Below are positions 9,146-16,805 of a stretch of DNA of 64,000 nt, in pieces. The stretch spans positions 17,670-81,669 of the forward strand of contig DAIUKO010000003.1 in NCBI GenBank assembly GCA_036848175.1, read 5' to 3'. A program made the position numbers and the translations under genes. The notes under the pieces were generated by a model. It did no database searches. It was not told the DNA's origin and saw only the letters and a list, made by a program, of their open reading frames with translations. How positions within the stretch are numbered: the first letter of the stretch is position 1; every line of letters begins with the position of its first letter. The DNA comes from QHWF01 sp036848175. GTDB taxonomy: Bacteria; Acidobacteriota; Vicinamibacteria; Vicinamibacterales; CAVVIG01.

Positions 9146-9741
9146 GTTTTGACCTTCGAATCCGCCGTGCACGACGCCGCGACGCGCTGCACCGAGCGCG
9201 CGCGCATCTCCCGATCGACGAGGACGCCGGTCACGCTGACGCGCTTGCCGACGTGATCGGTCAGCTTCAAGCGGTGCGACGCGTCGACGATCTGGATCGG
9301 AGCCGAACCCTTCTTCAGAAATCCCGTCTTCCAGCTCCGCGATTTCGGCGCGTCCGCGCCGCTGGTGTCCTTGAGCTTGAACGTATCGTCGTTGCGCTCG
9401 AGGCACCCGGTGATCGTCACCGGCTTCACCATCGTCACCGGCTGATTCGACGCCATGTCAACCGGCGAGCCCGTTGTTCCGGTCGATTCGCCGATCGCCG
9501 GAACCATTCCGGCATTTTTTGCCGGCGTGGCCGCCGTGCGCGAATCGTTTCGCGCGGCGGCAGGCGCTGGTTCGCGACTGTCAATCAGCATCGCCATCAC
9601 CGAGACGCCGATGATCAGAATCGCGACCACGCCGGCCTGCTTCTTCATCGGCAGACTGGTGAATGCTGACAGACGCATATGTCGCGTGAGTGTCCGAAAG
9701 CGCGCCGATTTCGTCCCGCCGGTCGCTTTTTTCGAGCCCAC
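9142..9741 (-). CDS. membrane-anchored OB-fold-like protein (acidobacterial 'ITGCL' type)
   Basis: 199 residues from a GTG start with an ideal AAGGAGG ribosome site five bases upstream. A basic N-terminus precedes one membrane segment at about residues 34-51 (AGVVAILIIGVSVMAML), then an Ala/Pro-rich linker, then a domain with TITGCLERNDDTFKLKD and, near the end, DHVGKRVSVTGVL and a final Cys. The paired 'VTGCL...F.L.D' and 'VG..V.VTG' strands are typical of small OB-fold-like periplasmic proteins frequent in Acidobacteria; no function is established. A decayed copy of the same family lies at 38303-38500. The ribosome site can pair with an upstream CCTCCTT (see the hairpin entry). Confidence 0.65.
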   Translation of the reverse strand: MGSKKATGGTKSARFRTLTRHMRLSAFTSLPMKKQAGVVAILIIGVSVMAMLIDSREPAPAAARNDSRTAATPAKNAGMVPAIGESTGTTGSPVDMASNQPVTMVKPVTITGCLERNDDTFKLKDTSGADAPKSRSWKTGFLKKGSAPIQIVDASHRLKLTDHVGKRVSVTGVLVDREMRARSVQRVAASCTADSKVKT

Positions 9742-9746
9742 GTTGT

Positions 9747-9789
9747 CCTCCTTGGCAATAGCCGTAGGACCTCAACCGAGCAAAGGAGG
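9747..9789 (-). promoter_or_regulatory. possible hairpin masking the ribosome-binding site of the 9142-9741 gene
   Basis: On the reverse strand CCTCCTT (9789-9783) is followed 29 bases later by its exact complement AAGGAGG (9753-9747). AAGGAGG is also the ribosome-binding site of the GTG at 9741, so a 7-bp stem would hide it. This could be a translational switch or thermometer. It only works if transcription starts upstream of 9789, which cannot be told from sequence. I could not match the loop to a known riboswitch class. Confidence 0.35.
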
Positions 9790-9959
9790 TGCCCGCGCGT
9801 GCCACTGAAGACACCGCGTAAGTCGTCGTCGCGCCGTCACTTGCGCGCGTGACCGCGGACTGGGTGTGCGTGTCGCAGGATGTGACACCCAATTTCGTGA
9901 TTGGCTGCCCCGAAATGTCGATTCACCTGCAGCGGTCCGACCATCAGGCAGGAGGGTCC

Positions 9960-10424
9960 TCAGGTGACCATGTAGCCGAGCGCTCGTGCGTTCGCACGCA
10001 CGCGATCGTCTCGCGTGACGATCGTCACGAGCTGGGGAGGTTCGCCGAGGAACTCCACGGTGGCGAGATGCACGGCGTCGAGCGTACGAACCGGTTCGAC
10101 AGGAAATGGACGGCCGGTGCGCCCGAGAATTTCGTTCGTCACCGCCACCACCGCGCATCGACGCTCGAAGGTTCGCAACGCCTGCAGCGCCTGGCGCTCC
10201 TCGGCTGGCGTGATGCGCCGGGACAGGCGCGCGCGAATCAGCACGCGCGCGGCTTCCGCAAACGTCAGCGCGGAAGTGACCCGTTGGCCCAGTGCCCGTA
10301 ATTCTTCGAGAGCCTGTGCGTCTTGCTCGAGGAGAGCGGCCAGGAGCGCGCTCGATTCGATGTAGCGAAGCGACGACGCGGCCGCCTCCGCGGTGGCGTC
10401 GAAGCGAGGCTTACGCTTCGCCAC
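9960..10424 (-). CDS. vapC: PIN-domain ribonuclease toxin, VapC family
   Basis: 154 residues from a GTG start that overlaps the antitoxin stop by 14 bases, the normal toxin-antitoxin layout. Acidic residues of the PIN active site are in order: YIESSALLAALL (Glu in place of the usual first Asp), TFAEAARVL, TLDAVHLA and TIVTRDDRVRANA. Family members are Mg-dependent endoribonucleases that cut tRNA or rRNA and are neutralised by the partner. The N-terminal extension before YIESS (about 20 residues, basic) is longer than in many VapC, and a later non-ATG start is possible. Confidence 0.85.
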   Translation of the reverse strand: MAKRKPRFDATAEAAASSLRYIESSALLAALLEQDAQALEELRALGQRVTSALTFAEAARVLIRARLSRRITPAEERQALQALRTFERRCAVVAVTNEILGRTGRPFPVEPVRTLDAVHLATVEFLGEPPQLVTIVTRDDRVRANARALGYMVT

Positions 10425-10695
10425 GATCGGCGGCGATCAATTCGGCAGCAGTGCCAGCCTTGAGCCGAAGCTTCGGCCAGTGCGCAAGCGGATCGCCCTC
10501 ATCGGCAGGCATCCGCACGACGCCAGCCGCGACGAGCTCGTCGAACCTGCTGCGATGACCCGACCGCCTCGCCGGCGGCGAGAGCTCCGCTACCACACGG
10601 CCATGCGCAGTGACGGCGATGCGCTCCCCGCCTTCGACCCGCCGGATGTACTGGCTCAGGTTGTTTTTGAGCTCGCGAATTCCCAATGAGGACAT
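10411..10695 (-). CDS. vapB: Phd/YefM-type antitoxin, VapB partner
   Basis: 94 residues. The reading frame could be extended upstream, but the start is set at the ATG at 10695 because MSSLGIRELKNNLSQYIRRV is the exact N-terminus of the Phd/YefM fold, followed by GERIAVTAHGRVVAEL. The N-terminal half binds DNA as a dimer; the C-terminal half, including the DPLAHWPKLRLK stretch, should wrap the toxin. It precedes and overlaps vapC. A strong promoter and an 8-bp direct repeat lie directly in front (10704-10733), fitting autoregulation, and the mRNA is probably leaderless. Confidence 0.85.
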   Translation of the reverse strand: MSSLGIRELKNNLSQYIRRVEGGERIAVTAHGRVVAELSPPARRSGHRSRFDELVAAGVVRMPADEGDPLAHWPKLRLKAGTAAELIAADRGEA

Positions 10696-10703
10696 AGAGA
10701 CCG

Positions 10704-10733
10704 ATTGTAGCCACATGTAGCCATACTTGGCAA
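10704..10733 (-). promoter_or_regulatory. vapBC promoter with direct-repeat operator, near-leaderless
   Basis: Reverse strand: -35 TTGCCA (10733-10728), 18-base spacer, -10 TACAAT (10709-10704), both close to sigma-70 consensus. The copies of TGGCTACA lie at 10723-10716 and 10713-10706, ten bases (one helical turn) apart, covering the spacer and the -10; they are the likely antitoxin operator. The expected transcription start (about 10697) is two bases before the ATG at 10695, so no leader with a ribosome site is left. Confidence 0.65.
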
Positions 10734-10774
10734 CGACCGCGCATCGGCGTGCTACGCTAACGGACCTCCACCTC

Positions 10775-12736
10775 ATGCGAACCGTCATATTTCTCTCCGC
10801 GTCTCTGATGGCAGCGGCTGCGCCGCTGTACGCCCAGGTCGATTTTCAGCGCGACGTGCAGCCGATCTTTCGCGAACATTGCATCAGCTGCCACGGGCCC
10901 GATCGACAGATGAGCGGTTTGCGGCTCGATCGTCGCGCCGACGCGATGCGCGGTGGATCTCAGTCGGACATCGGACCGGGCACCGCGGATGGGAGCCGTC
11001 TCTATCACCGGTTGATCGACACGGTGTTCGGTCCGCAGATGCCGCCGGCCGGTCCGCTCGCTCCCGAGCAGATCGCCACGATCAAATCGTGGATCGACGA
11101 GGGCGCTGTGTGGCCCGACGCCGCGGCTGGCGACCCACCGGAACCGGTCGCGGACCCTGCGGCGACTCGTCTGATGACGTCGATCCGGAATGGTGACCGG
11201 TCGGTGATCGATGCAGCGATGTCCGGCGATCCGCGCGCCGCGCGATCGCGAGGACCGCACGGCACGACGCCATTGATGACGGCGGCGCTTCACGGCGATG
11301 CTGCGATCGTGAAGCGCCTTTTGAACGCCGGCGCCGATCCGAATGTCCGGAACAGTGTCGGCGCGACCGCGCTGATGTGGGCGGTGCCCGATCTCGAGAA
11401 GATGCGGCTCCTGCTCGACGCCGGCGCCGATGTCAACGGGCGGTCCGACGATCGCCGCACGGCGCTCGTCGTCACGAGCGGGATCGTCGGCGGCGCGTCG
11501 GCACTGCGATTGCTCCTCGACTACGGTGCCGATCCGTCACTCCTGTACCCAACCGATCCCTCGCCGCTGCGCGAGGCCGCGCGGATCGACGATGCCGAGA
11601 TGTTCGCGCTGCTTCTGGAGTACGGCGGTACTCCGAAGAGCGCGACCGGCGTGCCGCCGCAGTTTCTTCGAGTGAACTGTCCGAAGTGCGCCGCGCTCGT
11701 CGCCGCCGGCGGACCGCTGTCGCGAACACCTGCCGAGTCTGCCGCCGGCGAAACCGCGCCGCGCTACGATCCCGGCAGAGCGGCTCGGCCGACGCCGATC
11801 GGCGCGACCTCGGTCACGCCCGAGTCCATCCGGTCCGCGATCGCGCGCAGTCTCCCGTTGCTGCAGGATGTCGGACTCGCGTTCGTCAGGCAGACCGGAT
11901 GCGTGTCGTGTCACCACAACAGCGTCGTCTCGATGGCGGTCGCGGCCGCTCGAAGAAACGGATACGTCGTCAACGATACGACGGCGCGAGAGCAGCTCGC
12001 GACGATCGACGCATATCTCGCGTCGTGGCGTGAACGCACCACGCAGAACATGTTCATCGCCGGTCAGGCCGACACGATCAGCTACGTGCTGCTCGGTCTG
12101 GCGGCGGACGGGCATCCGGGCGACGAAACGACAGACGCGCAGGCGATCTGGTTGAAACGCCGCCAGGCGCGCGACGGCCACTGGCCTGTGACCGCGGTCC
12201 GGCCGCCAATCGAGTCGAACGACATCGAGGTGACGGCTGTCTCGATGCGGGCGATTCAGCGGTTCGCGCCGCCCGCTCAGCGAGCCGAGTTCATGAAGGC
12301 GGTCGATCGCGCGCGTGCGTGGTTGATCGAGGCGCAGGCGAAGTCGACGGAGGAGCGCGCATTCCGCCTTCTCGGCTTGTCCTGGTCGAGCGCGCCGAAG
12401 GCGGCGATCGATCGCGCCGCCGCCGACCTCCGCGCCCTTCAGCGCGACGATGGCGGCTGGGCGCAAGAAGAGACGATGGGCAGCGACGCGTATGCGACCG
12501 GCGAAGCGCTGGTCGCTCTGCGCGAGAGCGGCGCATGCGCGCCGACCGATCGCGCTTTCCGCAAGGGGATCGAGTTCCTGCTGCGCACCCAGATCGACGA
12601 CGGATCGTGGATCGTCGAGTCGCGTGCCGTTCCGATCCAGGCCTACTTCGAAAGCGGCTTTCCCTACGGCGTCAATCAATGGATTTCCGCCGCCGCCACC
12701 GGATGGGCGACCACCGCGCTCGCGCTTGCCAGGTAA
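10775..12736 (+). CDS. exported di-haem protein: cytochrome c + ankyrin repeats + second haem site + alpha/alpha toroid
   Basis: 653 residues; start at MRTVIFLSASLMAAAAPLYA, a signal peptide (an upstream GTG/ATG would bury it). Residues 21-125 are a planctomycete-type cytochrome c domain with FREHCISCHGP (CxxCH at 36-40) and a 'QMPPAGPLAPEQIATIKSWIDEGA' region. Residues 145-300 are ankyrin repeats (TPLMTAALHGDAAIVKRLL, LLLDAGADVNGRS, LLLDYGADPSLLY). A second haem site TGCVSCHHN is at about 379-383. The rest is made of terpene-cyclase-like toroid repeats with DGHWP and DGGWAQEE turns. It sits 18 bases before a PQQ-type dehydrogenase, so it may accept electrons from it. This role is inferred. 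Confidence 0.8.
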   Translation: MRTVIFLSASLMAAAAPLYAQVDFQRDVQPIFREHCISCHGPDRQMSGLRLDRRADAMRGGSQSDIGPGTADGSRLYHRLIDTVFGPQMPPAGPLAPEQIATIKSWIDEGAVWPDAAAGDPPEPVADPAATRLMTSIRNGDRSVIDAAMSGDPRAARSRGPHGTTPLMTAALHGDAAIVKRLLNAGADPNVRNSVGATALMWAVPDLEKMRLLLDAGADVNGRSDDRRTALVVTSGIVGGASALRLLLDYGADPSLLYPTDPSPLREAARIDDAEMFALLLEYGGTPKSATGVPPQFLRVNCPKCAALVAAGGPLSRTPAESAAGETAPRYDPGRAARPTPIGATSVTPESIRSAIARSLPLLQDVGLAFVRQTGCVSCHHNSVVSMAVAAARRNGYVVNDTTAREQLATIDAYLASWRERTTQNMFIAGQADTISYVLLGLAADGHPGDETTDAQAIWLKRRQARDGHWPVTAVRPPIESNDIEVTAVSMRAIQRFAPPAQRAEFMKAVDRARAWLIEAQAKSTEERAFRLLGLSWSSAPKAAIDRAAADLRALQRDDGGWAQEETMGSDAYATGEALVALRESGACAPTDRAFRKGIEFLLRTQIDDGSWIVESRAVPIQAYFESGFPYGVNQWISAAATGWATTALALAR

Positions 12737-12754
12737 TCGAGCTCTGAACAACAG

Positions 12755-14005
12755 ATGTCGAGTCGCGTGCTCGTTGTGATCGCCGCCCTGTTGTTGCCGC
12801 AAGTGCTGCCGCCGCTTCCGCGGCCGTTCGAGACGCCGTGGTATCGCAAAGCGACGCGCGTCGTGGCGATGCCGGATGGCCATCGTCTCACCGTGCCGGA
12901 CGGCTTTACGGTGAACGTCTTTGCCGAACATCTCCAGTTCGCGCGCTTCATGGCGCTCGCGCCCAACGGCGACGTGTTTCTTGCAGAGCCGGTGCGGAAC
13001 GCGGGCCGGATCACCATCCTTCGCGATGCCGACCATGACGGCACCGCCGAAACGCGCGAAACCTTCGCATCGGGACTCAATCGGCCGTTCGGCCTCGCCT
13101 TCTGGAAGAACTACTTGTACGTCGGCAACAACGATTCCGTGGTCCGATTTGCATACAAGGCCGGGCAGACGAACGCGTCGGGCGTCGCGGAGAAGATCGT
13201 CGATCTACCAGGCAGCGATGAGGCGGTCGACGCGGACACCGCCCGGCGGCTCGAGATCGACATCAGCCAGACGCGCGGCTACAACCATTGGACGAGGAAC
13301 GTCATCTTCAATCGCGCCGGCACGAAGATGTACGTGACGATCGGGTCGGCCACCAACGCGACGCCGGAAGGCCGCGAACGGAATGTCGAGCGCGCCGCGA
13401 TTCACGAGTACAGTCCCGACGGACGCGACCATCGTCTGTTCGCCGCCGGACTCCGGAATCCAGTCGGTCTCGCTTACTTTCCGGAGACGGATACGCTCTG
13501 GACCGCGGTCAACGAACGCGATCACCTCGGCGACGATCTCGTGCCCGACTTCATCACGTCGGTTCGTGACGGCGGGTTCTATGGCTGGCCCTATTCGTAT
13601 CTCGGCCGGCACCTCGATCCAACGGTCAACCCGCAGCGTGCGGATCTGGTTGCGAAGGCGATCGCGCCCGATGTGCTCCTGCCATCGCACTCGGCGGCGC
13701 TCGGTTTGATGTTCTACACGGGATCACAATTCCCTGCCGAGTACCGCAACCATGCGTTCGTCGCCCTCCACGGGTCCATCAATCGATCGAGGCTGTCCGG
13801 GTACTGCGTAGTTCGCGTACCCTTCCGCAACGGTAAACCTACGGGCCCGCCAGAGGATTTCCTTTCGGGTTTCATCGCACGCGACGACGACGAAAAGCAG
13901 GCGTGGGGTCGACCTGTCGGTCTCTTGCAAATGCCTGACGGTTCGATGCTCGTGTCCGACGACGGCGGGAACGTGGTGTGGCGGATCAGCTACCTCACGA
14001 AGTAA
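12755..14005 (+). CDS. PQQ-type dehydrogenase of the L-sorbosone/GSDH propeller family, secreted
   Basis: 416 residues. N-terminus MSSRVLVVIAALLLPQVLPP is a signal sequence. The mature part is a beta-propeller with family landmarks: LTVPDGFTVNVFAEHLQFARFMALAPNGDVFLAEP, a calcium-like DADHDGTAETRETFASGLNRPFG, GTKMYVTIGSATNATPEG, AAGLRNPVGLAYFPETDTLWTAVNERD, and a final GLLQMPDGSMLVSDDGGNVVWRI. In the family these act on sugars or aldehydes with PQQ in the periplasm. It follows the di-haem protein by 18 bases, so the two are likely one transcription unit and a possible dehydrogenase-cytochrome pair. Confidence 0.85.
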   Translation: MSSRVLVVIAALLLPQVLPPLPRPFETPWYRKATRVVAMPDGHRLTVPDGFTVNVFAEHLQFARFMALAPNGDVFLAEPVRNAGRITILRDADHDGTAETRETFASGLNRPFGLAFWKNYLYVGNNDSVVRFAYKAGQTNASGVAEKIVDLPGSDEAVDADTARRLEIDISQTRGYNHWTRNVIFNRAGTKMYVTIGSATNATPEGRERNVERAAIHEYSPDGRDHRLFAAGLRNPVGLAYFPETDTLWTAVNERDHLGDDLVPDFITSVRDGGFYGWPYSYLGRHLDPTVNPQRADLVAKAIAPDVLLPSHSAALGLMFYTGSQFPAEYRNHAFVALHGSINRSRLSGYCVVRVPFRNGKPTGPPEDFLSGFIARDDDEKQAWGRPVGLLQMPDGSMLVSDDGGNVVWRISYLTK

Positions 14006-14086
14006 TACTCGTGTAAACAAATCCCGCGTCGGGCGAGACGGAATCGTCACATGGCGCGTCTAACCTTGCACTCGGAGGAAACGCCG

Positions 14087-14335
14087 ATGGAATTCCTCGA
14101 TTTCGAAGATGCGATCGAGCTGATTCACATGGAGTACGCAGAGATGCCGGGGTTGAGGCTCACTTTTTCCCAGGCGCGGCGGATGTGGAATCTGACCGAT
14201 GCTGTGTGTGAGCGTGCGCTTGGAGCACTCACCGCGTCGGGATTCCTCGAGCAGCGAAGGGACGGCACCTACGTTCGCACCGGATCGTCGACGGCCAGCA
14301 TCCTTCAATCGACCGGCTTCGCGCCGCGCGCGTAG
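14087..14335 (+). CDS. small winged-helix-like protein, uncharacterised
   Basis: 82 residues from the ATG preceded by CGGAGGAAACGCCG; an in-frame ATG 36 bases upstream lacks a ribosome site. Reads MEFLDFEDAIELIHMEYAEMPGLRLTFSQARRMWNLTDAVCERALGALTASGFLEQRRDGTYVRTG. Predominantly helical and ending in a 'GFL...DGTYVR' wing, it looks like a compact winged-helix protein, perhaps a regulator that binds DNA as a dimer. Similar short proteins are common in Acidobacteria without a known role. The last 31 bases overlap the convergent methyltransferase gene. Confidence 0.55.
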   Translation: MEFLDFEDAIELIHMEYAEMPGLRLTFSQARRMWNLTDAVCERALGALTASGFLEQRRDGTYVRTGSSTASILQSTGFAPRA

Positions 14336-15261
14336 ATGCTCTCGTTTGCCACGCCCGCGTAGCGCACCACCACGTCGTCCCAGCCTGCGTACCAGCCGCG
14401 AATTTCGTCCTTTCGGTGAAAGCTCGTGAAGCCGGCGCTGTAGTGATCGAAGTTGTTGTGCAGGTCGGGTGAGAAGTAGACGACCTGACGGCCCATCAAA
14501 TACAACATCGGTCCGGCGAACGGGATCGACACGAGCACTTTGCCGATGACGGTCAACAGCTGCGAGAACCGCCACGTCGCGGCGTACGAGCGTTTCGCCG
14601 TCAAGCGGCGGAGCGCGAGGTTCGTGGCGTGCAGGACGCGATTGCCCTGCCCGTGGATGAAAATCGAAAAGAATCCGCCGCGCTTCACCAGCGGCTGTAT
14701 CGATGCGAACGCGCCGCGTGCGTCCGGCGTATGGTGCAGCACGCCGACGGAGTAGACGATGTCGAAGGTCTCCGGCCGGAACGGCAGCCTGAACAGATCG
14801 GCCTGGATGACATCGACACCAGGCCGGTCGCCGATATTGCGCTGTGCCACGTCGACGGCCGACGAGATGTCCACCGCCACGACGCGCGCGCCCCAGTCGC
14901 TCGCCAGCCGCGCGTATCGGCCGTTGCCGCAGCCGGCGTCGAGCACCAGCTTGCCGCGGAAATCCGACGGCACCGTCCGCGTGTACTCGAGAAAGATGTC
15001 GCGCTCGGCCTGCCGCTCTTCATCGGTGTGGCCGTGCTGCGGATACCGCACCGTCCATTCATGTCCGAACGATTCGCGCGTGCGGTTCTGGTCGGCGTCG
15101 AGCTGGTGTCTGACGAATCTGGGAACACCATGCTCGACAGCGAACTCGTGACCCGAGCCGCACGTCAGCAATCCGTCGCCGACGATGTCGACGCCCGGTT
15201 GTTGCGTGAAGGACGTGTGACAGTCGGGGCAGACGAGCAACTGCAACAGCTCTTGATGCAT
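14305..15261 (-). CDS. class I SAM methyltransferase with N-terminal Trm112-like zinc domain
   Basis: 318 residues from the ATG at 15261; the frame stays open upstream only because it runs through the neighbouring gene. Residues 1-50 are a Trm112-like knuckle: CPDC at 11-14, then Cys34 and His38. Residues 100-200 are a Rossmann methyltransferase: motif I LDAGCGNGRYARL (107-119), Asp131 in VVAVDIS after motif II, and IVYSVGVLHHTPD as the post-motif. A hydrophobic stretch near 245-265 (LVSIPFAGPMLYLMG) is unusual. The family acts on small molecules, lipids or glycans; substrate unknown. It is third in an operon, 17 bases after the HerA-like gene. Confidence 0.82.
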   Translation of the reverse strand: MHQELLQLLVCPDCHTSFTQQPGVDIVGDGLLTCGSGHEFAVEHGVPRFVRHQLDADQNRTRESFGHEWTVRYPQHGHTDEERQAERDIFLEYTRTVPSDFRGKLVLDAGCGNGRYARLASDWGARVVAVDISSAVDVAQRNIGDRPGVDVIQADLFRLPFRPETFDIVYSVGVLHHTPDARGAFASIQPLVKRGGFFSIFIHGQGNRVLHATNLALRRLTAKRSYAATWRFSQLLTVIGKVLVSIPFAGPMLYLMGRQVVYFSPDLHNNFDHYSAGFTSFHRKDEIRGWYAGWDDVVVRYAGVANESIYARGAKPVD

Positions 15262-15278
15262 CCGGTCAGTGAGCTCGG

Positions 15279-16805
15279 TTACCGTCGCCCGCGCGTTCCC
15301 CCGAGGATCGATCCGAGCGCGCCGCGCAAGATCGCGCGGCCGACGCCGGATCCCATCGCGTGCGCGGCGCTCCTGGCCGCGGCGTCGAGTAAACCGGGAT
15401 GGCGTCCGCCGCGTGGACCGGTCGTCCCGAAGAGGATCGCCGATATCGACTCGGACATCGACGTGCCGGCCGGCGCGCTCGTCGGCGCGCCTGGGATCGT
15501 CGTCGGCTGGACGGCGCCCGCGTCGGCCGTCCGCGCCTTCAGCTTCTCGTACGCCGACTCGCGATCGATCGTCTGCTCGTAGTGGCCGTACGATGAGGCC
15601 GACTGCTTGCGGATGGCATCGCGCTCGGCATCGGTGATCGGTCCGATGCGAGACGAGGGAGGGAGGATCCAGGCACGCTCGGTGACTGTCGGACTCCCCT
15701 TGGCGTCGAGCAGCGAGATCAGTGCCTCGCCGATCGCCAGTTCGGTGATCGCTTGGCCCGTATCGAAAGCCGGATTCGGGCGCAGCGTCTGCGCCGCGGC
15801 CTTGACCACCTTCTGGTCGCGCGGCGTAAAGGCGCGCAGCGCGTGCTGCACGCGGTTGCCGAGCTGCGCGAGCACGGTGTCGGGCACATCGGCCGGGCTC
15901 TGCGTGACGAAATACACGCCGACCCCCTTCGAGCGGATCAAGCGGACGACCTGTTCGATTTTCTCGACGAGCGACGCCGGCGCGTCGGTGAAGAGCAGAT
16001 GCGCTTCGTCGAAGAAGAAGACGAGCGTCGGCTTGTCGGGATCGCCGACTTCGGGAAGACGCTCGAAGAGCTCGGACAGCATCCACAGCAGGAATGTCGC
16101 GTAGACCTTCGGCGCGCGGATCAATTCGTCCGCCACCAGCACGTTCACGATCCCTCGTCCGTGATCGGTCTGGAGAAGATCGTCGACGTCGAGCATCGGC
16201 TCGCCGAAGAACTTGTCACCGCCCTGCTCGCCGATCTCGAGCACCGCGCGTTGAATCGTGCCGATGGACGCAGCCGAGACGTTGCCGTAATCGGTGCGGA
16301 AGTCCTTCGCGCGGTCGCCGACCATCTGCAGCATCGCGCGCAGATCCTTGAGGTCGAGCAGCAGCAGTCCGCCGTCGTCTGCGATCTTGAAGACGAGCGT
16401 CAGCACGCCTTGCTGCGTCGGATTCAGATCGAGCAGCCGGCCGAGCAGGAGCGGTCCGAGATCCGAAATCGTGGCGCGGATGGGTATGCCGCGACGGCCG
16501 AAGACGTCCCAAAGCACCGCGGGATTGGCGCTCCAGGCCGGTTCGTCCGCGCCAATCGCCTTCAGGCGTTCGCGAAGCTTCGGCGTCGCCGAGCCGGCGG
16601 TCGCCACGCCCGACAGATCGCCTTTGACGTCGGCGAGAAACACCGGGACGCCGATCCGCGAAAAGTTGTCGGCGAGAAGTTGGAGCGTGACCGTTTTTCC
16701 GGTTCCGGTCGCGCCGGTAACGAGGCCGTGACGGTTGGCCATCGCGGCATCGACTTCGAGAAGTTCGCCTGCGGACGTCTTCGCAAGCGGGAAGGCGTGG
16801 CTCAC
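15279..16805 (-). CDS. HerA-like ATPase (YjgR/DUF853 type)
   Basis: 508 residues from a GTG start that overlaps the upstream stop (GTGA). Walker A is GATGTGKT at 31-38; Walker B FFFDEAH at 263-269; a TQSP sensor at 301-304 and DTVLAQLGNRVQHALRAFTPRD around 309-330, which in HerA/FtsK ATPases contributes the arginine finger. The C-terminal 90 residues are Ala/Gly/Arg-rich and end in GSILGGTRGRR. HerA relatives are hexameric DNA-translocating pumps; YjgR-type members have no settled role. Here the gene is translationally coupled to a TIR-like gene and followed by a methyltransferase, unlike the common stand-alone context. Family call is firm, function open. Confidence 0.85.
   Translation of the reverse strand: MSHAFPLAKTSAGELLEVDAAMANRHGLVTGATGTGKTVTLQLLADNFSRIGVPVFLADVKGDLSGVATAGSATPKLRERLKAIGADEPAWSANPAVLWDVFGRRGIPIRATISDLGPLLLGRLLDLNPTQQGVLTLVFKIADDGGLLLLDLKDLRAMLQMVGDRAKDFRTDYGNVSAASIGTIQRAVLEIGEQGGDKFFGEPMLDVDDLLQTDHGRGIVNVLVADELIRAPKVYATFLLWMLSELFERLPEVGDPDKPTLVFFFDEAHLLFTDAPASLVEKIEQVVRLIRSKGVGVYFVTQSPADVPDTVLAQLGNRVQHALRAFTPRDQKVVKAAAQTLRPNPAFDTGQAITELAIGEALISLLDAKGSPTVTERAWILPPSSRIGPITDAERDAIRKQSASSYGHYEQTIDRESAYEKLKARTADAGAVQPTTIPGAPTSAPAGTSMSESISAILFGTTGPRGGRHPGLLDAAARSAAHAMGSGVGRAILRGALGSILGGTRGRR

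Noticed and set aside
9742..9959. A c-di-GMP or other known riboswitch before the OB-fold-like gene
   Set aside because: The loop does not contain the conserved core of GEMM, SAM, cobalamin or Mn riboswitches as I know them; only the simple hairpin is kept.
11537..13036. A 499-codon reverse-strand frame across two genes
   Set aside because: Spans two well-supported forward genes and their gap and has no recognisable domain.
15262..16086. N-terminal extension of the methyltransferase frame into the HerA-like gene
   Set aside because: It is only the third frame of the HerA-like gene; the Trm112 knuckle begins right at the ATG at 15261.
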